Origin: Lineus longissimus
Taxonomy: Eukaryota; Nemertea; Pilidiophora; Heteronemertea; Lineidae
Reading direction: 5' to 3'
DNA length: 64,000 nt
Assembly (NCBI RefSeq): GCF_910592395.1
Contig: NC_088323.1
Coordinates: 14,247,501-14,311,500, forward strand
In this document: piece after piece, positions 54,025 to 64,000 of the stretch
Layout: each line of letters starts with the position of its first letter
Position numbering within the stretch: position 1 is the stretch's first letter
Position numbers and translations under genes: made by a program
The notes under the pieces: model-generated
Told to the model about the DNA's origin: nothing
The model's input: only the letters and a program-made list of their open reading frames with translations
The model's database searches: none

Positions 54025-55905
54025 CTACTTCAGCATATAGACGGCATAGTGATTTCCATCCGACAGAATCAAAGTGTTATTCTTCACGTCTAACCTTGTC
54101 CTTTTCTTGACCTTCTCGTTGATCAAGTAGGGTTCATAGGACCAGTCTGGTAGGCCGCCATTTCTTAGGATGCGAGCCACGAACACCTCCCGGCGCCTCC
54201 CGATCTTATGTCGATACGCCAAGTAGACATCGTCAGTGACTGTCGCAGCGATGTCGTCCAGCCCGTGCAGCCAGGTATGACCCGTGAAACTCGACTTCAA
54301 CTCGAACCTCCTATTGTTGAAAGCATAGGCGGCGACACCGTTCTCACCCATGATATAGATGAACTGACCCCCGCAAGTGACTCTTGAAATGTCGCGAATC
54401 CCTTGCTTGTCGTTGCGGAGTGGGTGCGCGCGGTCTATTACACCTGCTGCGTTGACAGCGGAAATCCTCGGGCCGGCTTGGGCATCTTGGTCGAGGACCA
54501 TGTACTGTCCTTGAATGTTCACTGACAGGGAGAGCGGGATGTCCATAGTGAAACCTTCAATCGAGCGCAGATAGCCTCTGCTGGCGTCGAACAAGCGGAT
54601 ACAACCTTGACCTTGGGTTTGCCCGTAGGTCAACGTGGCTAGCTTTCCGCAAGGGGTGTGGGCCATGTCAATTGCTGGGTGCACCTTGTCCTTCATCAGC
54701 TTGACGGAGCGCTGGCTGTGCCTGATCTCAATAGCGTCCGTCCTCCGCACAGAGCTCGATGGCGCTGCAATGGCAAAGCAGTCAATGCCGAGGTTGACAA
54801 CGCTGGAGATCACGTGATCTTCCTTTGTTTTGAAATACCAGCTCATCCCTGGAACCGTTTCAGCAGAGGTGAAAGTGGTATTGGCCACAGTGCCCAGCTC
54901 AATTTTCTGCTCACTAGGAATGAACGATGGAAAAGGCTGTTTCAACCTCTCCCAGTGAGCTGTCTCCATTTCCGTCTCTAAGACGATTTCCAAGTCTTCC
55001 TTCGCGTCGACGAGCCTGTCGTAAAATATTGGGTGGGTAGTGGTCTCCGTGAGCAAGAGCTCGGACTTCCCGATGCAGTTCTTAATCGTCTTCTGAATCT
55101 CCGGGATCTCGAGTATGGTCGCCGACATTTCGGCAATATCAAACCCTCCTCTGATCTTCTGTTTCATGGCGTCTCGTTGCTTGGTAATCTCTGTTATCAG
55201 GTCTTCAGCTTTCTTTTCAATTCGCCGCAACATCGTCTGCTTCCAATCCAAGATGGCCTCCTTGGTTGCCATGACATCCTTCTGCGCGTGATCAAGATGG
55301 CGTATCTTCTGCTTCCCTTCGTCGATCTTCTTGCGGATATCTGTGACTTCGGTCCGAACGAGTTCGCCGATCTTCTCCGTGTCGTGCTCCACGTGATCTA
55401 ACATCACGCACACATGGCAGACAGGCTGCCCGCACGTCCGACAGTAGCTTTTCAAGCGCTCGTGATGGGCCAGACAGATCCCACTATCCTGGATCACCTC
55501 AGTGATAGCATGAAGACTTGACAAAACATGTCCAGCGGATTCGAACTTCCTATTATGGACGTTGCTACAGTTCTCGCAGAGGAACAGATCATCGCAGTCC
55601 TCGCACCGGTTCTCAGCAGTCGAGCTCACGCCGCGGTGATGACACACGCGACAGTCCGTTGATTCGAATGAGCTGTCCCCAAAAGATTTATCACTCTCTG
55701 TCGTACTCTCCGGAACTCCCGAGTCCGCTGCCTCATCATCTGAGTCGGATCCGGTCACATCGACTAGGCCTTCGATGCCCTGGGCTGGCAAGGGACATTC
55801 GATCTTACATGTGGGACAGGCAAAGACGCCGGGGCCTCCTGGATGGTCCTCTAAGTGAGTGGAGACGCAGAAGAGGCAGAACGCGTGTTTGCAGGCTCCG
55901 ACAAC
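54025..55905 (-). CDS. TRIM/RBCC protein, main exon (residues 37-662)
   Basis: Probable E3 ubiquitin ligase. The exon begins after a TTTTGTTTCAG acceptor (55906-55908). It supplies the second half of the RING (C41-x-H43-x2-C46-x2-C49 ... C66-x2-C69), an acidic Ser-rich linker (about 87-120), B-box 1 (C121-x2-C124 ... C137-x2-C140 ... C146-x2-C149 ... H162), B-box 2 (C180-x2-H183 ... C191-x2-C194 ... C199-x2-C202 ... H207, H210), a coiled coil (about 211-310) and a C-terminal domain (about 400-662) with repeated strand patterns such as GCIRLFDASRGYLRS and GNHYAVYMLK. That domain looks like a beta-propeller, as in NHL-type TRIMs. Base composition is GC-rich relative to its flanks and there are no frame breaks, so the gene looks intact. 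The start of the long open frame beyond 55905 is intron. Confidence 0.92.
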   Translation of the reverse strand, partial: VVGACKHAFCLFCVSTHLEDHPGGPGVFACPTCKIECPLPAQGIEGLVDVTGSDSDDEAADSGVPESTTESDKSFGDSSFESTDCRVCHHRGVSSTAENRCEDCDDLFLCENCSNVHNRKFESAGHVLSSLHAITEVIQDSGICLAHHERLKSYCRTCGQPVCHVCVMLDHVEHDTEKIGELVRTEVTDIRKKIDEGKQKIRHLDHAQKDVMATKEAILDWKQTMLRRIEKKAEDLITEITKQRDAMKQKIRGGFDIAEMSATILEIPEIQKTIKNCIGKSELLLTETTTHPIFYDRLVDAKEDLEIVLETEMETAHWERLKQPFPSFIPSEQKIELGTVANTTFTSAETVPGMSWYFKTKEDHVISSVVNLGIDCFAIAAPSSSVRRTDAIEIRHSQRSVKLMKDKVHPAIDMAHTPCGKLATLTYGQTQGQGCIRLFDASRGYLRSIEGFTMDIPLSLSVNIQGQYMVLDQDAQAGPRISAVNAAGVIDRAHPLRNDKQGIRDISRVTCGGQFIYIMGENGVAAYAFNNRRFELKSSFTGHTWLHGLDDIAATVTDDVYLAYRHKIGRRREVFVARILRNGGLPDWSYEPYLINEKVKKRTRLDVKNNTLILSDGNHYAVYMLK

Positions 55906-56386
55906 CTGAAACAAAACATGGAATATTAAAATGGGAAGACATGTTTTCAAAAGACAATCTTGTTTTGGGCTACAATTCACCTCAGTCAAAAAACATTTTT
56001 GATATTTGAAAAAAACACTTGAGAAGTAATTGAAACCAAACATTTGCGATGCCATCCAGGAAAACATGAGTTTGTCAATCATCGTTTTTTATATGCTACT
56101 GGGAACTGCTATATTTCACTGTCAGAAGTTAGAAACAAAGGACAAAATGTACGTAACTCTGGAAAAATAGGCAGGTTTCGCAGCCCCCACGAACCCCTTA
56201 TCATTGAATCTTTGATGGCCAATCATAGAGTCTATGATGGGATCCGTGCGCAAAACGTGGTTGTGATCATCATGATAATTCCGTCCATGGGCCAATCAAT
56301 AGTTCTATATTGAACACTTTTGCCTGTGTTGCAGACAAAGTCACAACCAGAATGCAGAGACAATATCCCTAGCCCTATCAGTTTAC
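55906..56386 (-). other. TRIM gene intron 1 (481 bp), phase 0
   Basis: Donor AAG|GTAAAC at 56386 and acceptor TTTCAG|GTT at 55906. It splits the RING between the first CxxC pair and the CxHxxC part. Read-through is open in the same frame for a distance, which makes the exon look longer than it is; the RING zinc ligands only work when the intron is removed. Confidence 0.85.
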
Positions 56387-56494
56387 CTTAAGGTTCATGG
56401 TTTCGTCGTAGCAGTTGGTGCATATCAGGCCTTTGTGGGCTAGGCCTGGCTCGTGGTGGCTACTGGTCGTACTCATGCTGTCGCTGGTCGACAT
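56387..56494 (-). CDS. TRIM/RBCC protein, first coding exon (residues 1-36)
   Basis: 108 bp from ATG to the donor. It encodes MSTSDSMSTTSSHHEPG, then LICTNCYDETMNLK, which gives the missing first RING pair C25-x2-C28. With exon 2 this makes a complete C3HC4 RING (spacing C-x2-C-x12-C-x-H-x2-C-x2-C-x16-C-x2-C). The start is the first ATG after a TTCCAG acceptor at 56505-56507, so a 5' UTR exon probably lies further right. The Ser/Thr-rich leader before the RING is common in this family. Confidence 0.88.
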
Positions 56495-56507
56495 TGCGTC
56501 GTATCTG

Positions 56508-59499
56508 GAAGGAAAAGATTCATATGACATCTTAATGGACCAATGGCATTATCATCGGTATTACCAAGCTGTCGGCTGTCCGGTCCAACTCTAGAGTAAC
56601 AGTTCCGAACACCTAATTCCTCATAAAATAGAAAACTTCAAAACCTGACTTAATTATCACGCTATTCCGATGGCAATCTCTTCCGGAACCTCGCTGCAGC
56701 TATCATATTTGCGCATGTCGATGCATTGACGACGATGTGCTGGTAGGCGAGAACCATCACCGTGGAGTCACTGTGAAGGTTACACACCAGTAATTCAGTG
56801 TGTAAGGCTAGGCTGTATACGATGAAAATGATTTGAATTTCTGAAACATGGTCTCAGTCACCAGTATGGATATGTTTTCCATTAGAGATACCAATTTTTT
56901 ATGAATTGTGAATTTATTCTCTATAAAATGAAACTAATGATGCAGTTTCATGTCAGGGCCTGGTTGTTCAAAACAAATCTTGTTACTAACGCTGGCGTTA
57001 ACTCAACCTGGCGTTATCTTCTTTGGTTTAGCCCTTAGACTTAACGCCAAGTTAAGATAATGCCAGTGTTAGTGCCAACACTGGGCCATTCCTTTTACAC
57101 CGGTACTAAAGTTACTCTAGACTCACTGATCTAACACCGGTGTAGAAGGAATGGACGTCCTAGGAATGCAGGACCCCATACAATTGCTGTGTATTGTCAA
57201 CGGATGTGGTTAATGGTTTGGTTAGGGTTAGCTACATAATCTTCAACAAAGGAACTCAGGAACTCAGAGACTCTATTCACTTTAACAAAAGGACCGGACT
57301 TAGATTCCGGGGACTTGCATTTCTTTTACACCGGGCGTACATGTACATCATGAAAGACAGCACTCAGATTTGTTCCTTCTGCAAACAATGCAATGTTCCC
57401 AAAGCTAAAGGTTTGCTAACTTTGCTCGGTTTAAATTGGCGAAAAACTGGCAATCGAGATTGCTGCCGAAATCTAACGGTTAATGCATTACAGTTGACGT
57501 TTTCACGCTTATTGCTCGCGTTTGACAGTGCAATCGCAAAAATGAAAGACTCGCAAAAAATTTCGCTGGAAAATCCAGTATGGGTAATTTGCAAAGTTCG
57601 CCTGGAACAGATTTTTTTTCCCACAGGCCTGTTGATAATTTGAAATTCCATCTCCCAATTACGCAGGCAAATACTTATTCAGTTCTATTCGACAGAACGA
57701 GACTCATCACCAAAAAAATGTTTACACAACTGATTCTATCTGGTCATTAACATTTTAAAACACACTTATCATTCATAACTGTAATCATCCATTGTCCCAT
57801 AAACGAGAGGAATTTTAAAATCCAGTCGCCTGATTTTATGATAACAAAATTGGAGTGAGAAGTCGAAATTCGTCATGAGCATTTCCGTATAAATCATCAG
57901 ATTTGACGCGTGGGCAACGCGAACAATAGAGACTGCACTAAATAATTACAGTTTGTACGTCATTAGGTCGAATACCATTTGTAAACCACTTAATTTCAGA
58001 TAGTCACTTATGGATGATGATAATAGACAAAGGAGATGAGCATTTCCAATTGTTTGATAGGCCTATTTTCTGATGATTACATTCTGAACTTCACATGTCG
58101 GCCATCTTTTTATTTCTTGTTCATGTCCTTGATGGCCGCTCATCACAAAAACAACTAAGATCGTCGCCATCGTTTTATACAGTTCATTACGGCGATGTTT
58201 CAATGAGACGAGACTGAATGACTGGATTTAAAGGTCAAGATGTCTGCATGGTGTCTAAAATAAATTCTCCTCTAACCAATGCTGATACCGGGCCAGTCAG
58301 ATCTAAAATAAAGTGTTCATCATCATTAACATCGTCGTAGGCTCGAGGTCGTAAAGCACATGCACAGATACACAAATATGTGCCTAATTACGTATCACGT
58401 ACGCCTCAATAATTAATAGTCCTAAAATGTCATTGAAATGATTTTTTATCATTACATAGACATGGCGCAATAAAATTTATGGAGCTTCGCCATTTTTACA
58501 TCCTTGTATAACAAGTGCATATTAATACACTCCGCCTCTCGATATTTCATATTTTGTATAAATATAACGATGGCGTGAAAAGCTCATAATCTCAGGATAC
58601 AAGCGTTTGTAATTGAACCGGCTACCTTTTAAATGAGTTGGCGTTTTTTGGGGGTTTTTTGGGTTTTTTATTTTTATTTTTTTTATTTTCTTCTGTTCCA
58701 TTTATATAGTAAAGGATTTTTTCAGTTTTAGAAAAATATCTTTCAAAGTTAAAAGAATATTTGTAAGAGTGTAGAGTGCAGAGAAAATGTTAGCTTTCAT
58801 GTTTTCACATTACTTTTAAGCACACTTTAAGCACAGTTCTTAGTAAAAGCAACTAATTTGGTGGTTCCTATTCCATCGACTGTAAAATTAGTTTTAAAAA
58901 AAGGAGTGAAACCAACTATAACTTAGTTGTTCCAGATAAAGGAATAGTGATGTAGATGATGACCATGAAATTGGTTAAATTACTATTTTGAAACTGCAGC
59001 TAAAACAACTAATTTCTAATTTCAGTCTGTGCAATAGAAACCACAAGACTAGCAAAAGAATACGATGAAAGAAGTATTTTAACTAATCAGTTTTAAATGG
59101 TAATGACTTTTCCTGCATAAATGACGCATCCTAGGAAAAGTGTCGAAGGCCGCAACGGTCAAGTAAGGAAGAGATTCATTTTAAGTCCTTAAGAAAGCGA
59201 CATTATATTTTTTTATCGAACAATATAGCAACCACAAACTCTAAATTGGGTAAACACCAAATTAACTACAACTTCTGCCGAACAAAAATATTATTTGGTG
59301 GTTTTAGTGACACTGGAGTAAACGACGAAAAAGAAATAGACGGAACAAAAACAAAGCCTATTCGTCTTTTTTGAATCCTATTTGTGTCAAAAACAAAAAC
59401 GACTAGTTATTTCTGTCCACACCATTTTATCAAGCAAACAATGGTTTTGCCAATGTTGTGACCATTTCATCATACTTAATCCACAAATACTATCATCAT
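56508..59499. other. Upstream region of the TRIM gene, no other gene seen
   Basis: Probably holds the TRIM promoter and a 5' UTR exon, neither of which I can place. A weak fold-back of TAACGCTGGCGTTA and TTAACGCC motifs lies at about 56985-57085. A 149-codon frame at 57194-57643 has no family features. Confidence 0.45.
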
Positions 59500-60175
59500 T
59501 ATGTTAAGACAATGGCAGGCGATATTTCAACACAGAGGCGAGAGTGAAAACAAACCGTGTAATAGAAAGGGAATCCCCGATTAATATATACCGTTTTCTG
59601 CTTGAATATTCTGAATTGTTCAGACAACGATAGGTGATATTTCACAACACTTGCGAGAATATATCAACATCCCGTGCAATAAAAAGAGAAACCCCCAAAT
59701 CAAATAAACATATCTAATTCGTATTTTGTTATTTCAGACGATGACTGACTATAATATTCCAATACCGTGGCGAGAATGTAAACAAACCGTATAATAGAAA
59801 GGGAAACCCCGATTAATATATATTGCTTTCCTTTTGTAGACAATGGTGGTGGAAATTTCACATGCGAGAATATCAACAAATAAACCGTGTCATAAAAAGG
59901 GAAACCCCAAACAGGCCTATGATAAACGTCTTTAATTCGTGTTTTGTAATTGTTAACAAACCGTTTTATAGAAAAGATACCCCGCTTAAAGACACTTTTT
60001 CCCTCCATGTATTTTTTTAAATTTTCAGATAATGGCAGACGATATTTCTCTACAAATGTGAAAATGTAAACAAACCGTGTACCAGAAGGGGAAACCCCTC
60101 TTTTTTTAGGACGATGCATTGATGGGTGATATTTTGTTACAAATGCAAAAAGGTCAACAAATCATGCCCCTACAA
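59500..60175 (+). repeat. Diverged tandem array, about 110-130-bp unit
   Basis: Around six imperfect units share CAGANGATATTTCAC, GCGAGAATNTNAACAAACCG and TATAGAAAGGGAAACCCC followed by GATTAATATATA. AACAAACCGT lies near 59555, 59790, 59885, 59955 and 60075. Unit length and spacers vary. A 139-codon minus frame through the array is a by-product of the repeat. Confidence 0.7.
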
Positions 60176-62382
60176 AGGAAAAAAAAGTTAAATCATTTGA
60201 TGAATGGTGATAACACAATATCCTTTAAAGAACCATTTGAGAACAGAGCAACTGTAATTTTGAATCCGTTTCAATGTCAGCGGTTATTTTGAATATTGAA
60301 TATTAATAGGTTGGACGTAGGACAATCAAGTCCTATCGGTTAGACCAAGCATAAAGTAAAGACTTGCTGATTAGACGCAAGTACATTGCCCGTACCGGTG
60401 TCGGCCTATTGACCCCTTTGATGGTTGTTTCGTGGGGGACGATGTTATCAACATTTATCCTGATGACCCTCTGATAAGACAGTAGAACAATGGGATTTTA
60501 GGCCTAGGTGCGAGCGGGCTTTGTTTGAAGACATTAGACCGATATTGGACTGTGCCTGAATTCGTATGAGATACCTATGAGATAAGGGACAAAGAACCTA
60601 ATGTTTATTTTCAAGCATTGACTATTTTATTTGGAGAGGTATTCGAAAGACAATTGCTGTGTTAAGTCAACAGATATAAAGAAGTAATAAATGTATTTTA
60701 TGAAAGAATAATTATTGATTTGCAATCATGGCAATTGTTTTTAAGATTTTGTTAATTGCTAAAACGGGTCGAGATATCAACTTTTCGCCAGTTACTGGCA
60801 AGACTGTGTCGAAAAATATCTTAATTTCATATCCAAAACCACGCGCGTAAATTGATGCGTGGCTGTCAGTTACTGTCAAGTATAATGCTAAATGGCTTAA
60901 AATTCAATGTTGGTCGTGTCTCGCAACCTTTCCGACAATCCCGTCCTTTGAACATTTGCAACTGTAAGATCTAAATGTCCGATGATTTTCCGATGTTTTC
61001 TGATATTTTACAATTTTTTTGTGTGCACTATCACTACCGGTAAATTGGGCAGAGAATAACAAAAATCGATAAATGACTTACCGCGTTTCAAATGACGAAT
61101 AAAAAATTCTATTTACGCCAGATTTGAATAGATGTTGACCATCATCCGATTGTGAGCAAGAATGGCAATAATTAGCAATCAAGTGATTTATATAGGCCTG
61201 ATTAGGCCTAATTATAGCAGTGAATCTGCCCGGTTTGCGAAATAGTAGGTCACGTGCCTCGGGAGTTACATCGGAACTGACGAGGAATTCCGTGACCTGC
61301 TTTGTTCGCAAAAAAATTGAAAATTGAACTTGAATTAGAAAATCTCCAATTGTGTAAATATGTACTTGATATAAATTTCAACAAATCCGTTGTGTAGACT
61401 GATATACAAATATATGTACGCATGCCAGTTTCAAAAACAAATTATTGCATACTATAAACTGGAGTACGGCAATGTTTATTTCTATATATCATGAAAACAG
61501 TAAGAAAGAAAAAAATACACGAACGGCGTCGGCCTTACATGGGTACGGTAATCACCACCGACATCATTTTAAAAATATTAAGAAGGAAAATATTGAAATA
61601 AATGAAACTTATGATTTGAATTTGTAATTTATGAAATTTGTTTGAAAGTCCAATCCTTTGAACATTTTCTAATGCATACCAGAGCTGCCCTATAAACTCA
61701 AACTGTATAGTACCTTCTATCAAATATAGATTTTAATCCATTCTTGTTACTATTAGTGAGCGTCAGGTATTATCTTCCTCTATTCCTTCTTTAAACCGGG
61801 CAATGATCATATTTCGTTCCATCATATTCCGTAAATTTCGTTTATAGATCGTGTATTGGGCTAGGCCTGAATTATTTTAACGGCGAGGCAAGGGACAAAA
61901 TAACTTTATGATTATGACTACCATGGAAAAAAAGAAGTGATACAAGCCTCTCAGGATGGTATCTGTTTGTGACAATGTCATGACGTCATCAACATCGAAA
62001 CAAAACAATGGCTGTTGTAAATTCGCTGTATAAACATGACGTAATGGATTTTTTGGCCGAATTTCTTTTGGTTTCGTTCCCAGTTTGTTGCGAAATCTGT
62101 TCTGCCATACGTTTACATCGCAACAGGAAATATCCAGATGACAATTTATTATTTATATTACAAAATATCATTCAAAGCCTCGACCACAATATCTGGGCAA
62201 AATATGACGAAACTAAGGTTTTATGGATTGTTTCATTCTCGTCCCAGGTCCTCCTCTTCTAGGGTATTTCAGACTGGACCATCCATATCTAGATCAAACC
62301 GGATCAATTTAGATTCGACGGTAGCGTAAAAGTAACGTGCGCCAGTGTGATCTGGTCATGTCTGGTCCGATTCAATGAGGCC
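60176..62382. other. Non-coding
   Basis: AT-rich; no gene, repeat family or RNA recognised. Confidence 0.5.
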
Positions 62383-63238
62383 TAAGCCCGCAGCACACTA
62401 GCCGCCAACTTTGGCGACAAGAAGCGTTCAGTTGACGCCTCTCGACGCCGAAGTTGGCGGCCATTGGATCCCGGTCAGAGCACATCTGCCCAGAATTGGC
62501 GTCCAGTAGCGTCTTTTCCGCCACTTTAGGCTGCCATTTTGAAATCATGTGACATCAAGACGCAAGCTGATTGGCCACAGCCTCGCCGCCGACGCCAAGT
62601 CTGGCGGCCATCCGTAGCACACCTGCCTTCTTCTTGCGTTCAAACGCGGCGACACGCGTCAAAAGTCAAACATGTTAGATATTTGGCGTTTAGTTGCGGC
62701 AAGTGGCGTCAAGTCGCGTTCGCCGACGCCGTTCGTAGCAGACTAGGGATTTTTCAGGCGTTCAGGACTCTTGCAACAAAAAACGCCTCTGAACGCCGAA
62801 GTTGGCGGCTTAGTGTGCTGCGGGCTTTCGGCTGACGCCTCTCGACACCAAAGTTGGAGGCCAGTGGATCCCGGTCAGAGCACACCTGCCCAGAATTGGC
62901 GTCCAGTAGCGTCTTTTCCACCACTTTAACCCATCCTGGGCCATGCAGCGCGAAATCATGTGACATCAAGACGCAAGCTGATTGGCCATAGCCTCGCCGC
63001 CGACGCCAAGTCAGGCGACAATCCGTAGCACACCTAGCTTCTTTTTGCGTTCAAACGCGGCGACAAGCGTCAAAAATCAAACATGTTAGATATTTTGCGT
63101 TTAGTTGCGGCAAGTGGCGTCAAGTCGCGTTCGCCGACGCCGTTCGTAACAGACAAGGGATTTTTCAGGCGTTCAGGACTCTTGCGGCAAAAAACGCCTG
63201 TGAACGCCGATGTTGGCTGCTAGTGTGCTGCAGGCTTA
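62383..63238. mobile_element. Tandem pair of a GC-rich inverted-repeat element
   Basis: The left end TAAGCCCGCAGCACACTAG... mirrors the right ends at about 62800-62828 and 63205-63238 (CTAGTGTGCTGCAGGCTTA). Unit 1 (62383-62827) and unit 2 (62828-63238) are about 92% identical over about 400 bp, from TGACGCCTCTCGACNCCNAAGTTGG to the right end; unit 2 lacks the left 35 bp. GGCGTC/GACGCC motifs are dense. This is a MITE-like element duplicated in tandem; the short frames through it are not genes. Confidence 0.85.
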
Positions 63239-64000
63239 GAGAGTGGGCCCTCCCAACTTTTGTTACACTGTTTTTCTTCATGTAAACACGGTACACATTT
63301 CTGAGACCACGACGTTCTTGACGTCGTGAGCACTGCGATATGGTCTTGTCTATCCTTGATTGTTTTAGTCCCGCGTTAACAGCCCCAGTATACATGGTTG
63401 AATGAGGCCCCGGTTTTGCCATCGAAGACTTCACTCGCGTGCTCGATTACTCTTGCGGCTCTTCTTGTGGTAACTGGAGGTTGGTTGTGTCACCAAAATC
63501 GCGAGGGTGGAGCTAAAATATAGACCAACATTGAGGCGGAACCGAGGTTTTGCTTGATATGTACTGATATGTACATGTACATGTTTCTTATAATAGAGAC
63601 ATAATGTATAAGACTACATGAATACAGGTATATTACGCTGAAGATTTAGTTAAAAAATGACGTAGAAACCATCAAATTCGTTGGGGTCTGGAAACGTTTT
63701 ATATTCCCTGCACTATGAATCAAATGACTTTCTATAGGACTTATTCAGCCATGCAGATTCGAGTCGAGTCGGTGTTAGCAACGGAATGTGGGTGATAACT
63801 CTGTCTGATTTTAGATTTTTCCGTTTACCATTTTATGTTATTTGATCTGTAGAGTGGAAGGTGACTGGGCAGCCGACAGTCATGTAATAATGCCCTAATT
63901 AATGCCATTGATCCTTCGAACAAAAACGTCGATCGTGTCGTATACAGAATTGCCCTGTTCATTTTTATCTCGACTTAAATGCAAAATATTCCTACGTTCA
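63239..64000. other. Non-coding
   Basis: No gene or repeat recognised. Confidence 0.5.

Noticed and set aside
55906-56082. N-terminal extension of the TRIM frame from an ATG at 56082
   Set aside because: This part is intron: a good acceptor lies at 55906-55908 and only the upstream exon supplies the first two RING cysteines.
57194-57643. Open frame of 149 codons on + upstream of the TRIM gene
   Set aside because: No recognisable motif; compatible with chance in AT-rich DNA with an opposite-strand shadow.
59700-60119. Open frame of 139 codons on -
   Set aside because: It runs through the diverged tandem array and its peptide repeats follow the DNA units, so it is a repeat artefact.
59500-60175. 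Possible CRISPR-like spaced repeats
   Set aside because: Units and spacers are diverged and variable and the sequence is animal nuclear DNA; an ordinary decayed tandem array explains it.

Overview
This is an intron- and repeat-rich window of animal nuclear DNA at about 40% GC. Phase-0 single-ankyrin-repeat exons, a TRIM-family gene, BEL/Pao, DIRS, CR1/L2-like and Polinton/Maverick elements, and a short TTAGGG-type run all fit a marine invertebrate (echinoderm, hemichordate, lancelet or lophotrochozoan). The species cannot be fixed from the sequence alone.

Host genes. Only two host genes are well supported. (1) An ankyrin-repeat gene on the + strand: intact 33-codon, 99-bp exons at 5285-5383 and 40881-40979 and a terminal exon with stop at 41578-41667. 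Decayed or cut exon copies lie at 5965-6015, 13280-13388 and 13583-13637. If all belong together, the gene spans more than 36 kb with a roughly 27-35 kb intron full of mobile DNA. (2) A RING/B-box/coiled-coil TRIM gene on the - strand: coding exons 56494-56387 and 55905-54025, 662 residues, with an intron that splits the RING finger. A broken coiled-coil coding stretch (6578-7403, +) is of unknown origin.

Mobile DNA. From left to right: CR1/L2-like tails (1487-1680, 4003-4602, 30571-30864); two dispersed repeat families (2434/4737 and 3142/10190/10462); a decayed DIRS-type element (about 8079-10110, -); a decayed BEL/Pao element (13638 to at least 17253, +) that starts exactly inside an ankyrin exon; many fold-back/MITE-like inverted repeats at 18-31 kb; a decayed Polinton (about 30.9-39.77 kb) with a truncated integrase, a protein-primed family B DNA polymerase and several orphan genes; pogo/Tigger-like elements with TA duplications (37257-38091 and 50857-51429); tandem arrays at 45-50, 59.5-60.2 and 62.4-63.2 kb.

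Most notable. A deoxynucleoside kinase pseudogene (32885-33676, -) lies only 46 bp downstream of the Polinton polymerase and on the same strand, so it looks like nucleotide-metabolism cargo of this virus-like element. In addition, a 29-bp repeat occurs at three places (four copies) inside the polymerase coding region, and in each place it is read through as an extra peptide in the local polymerase reading frame.
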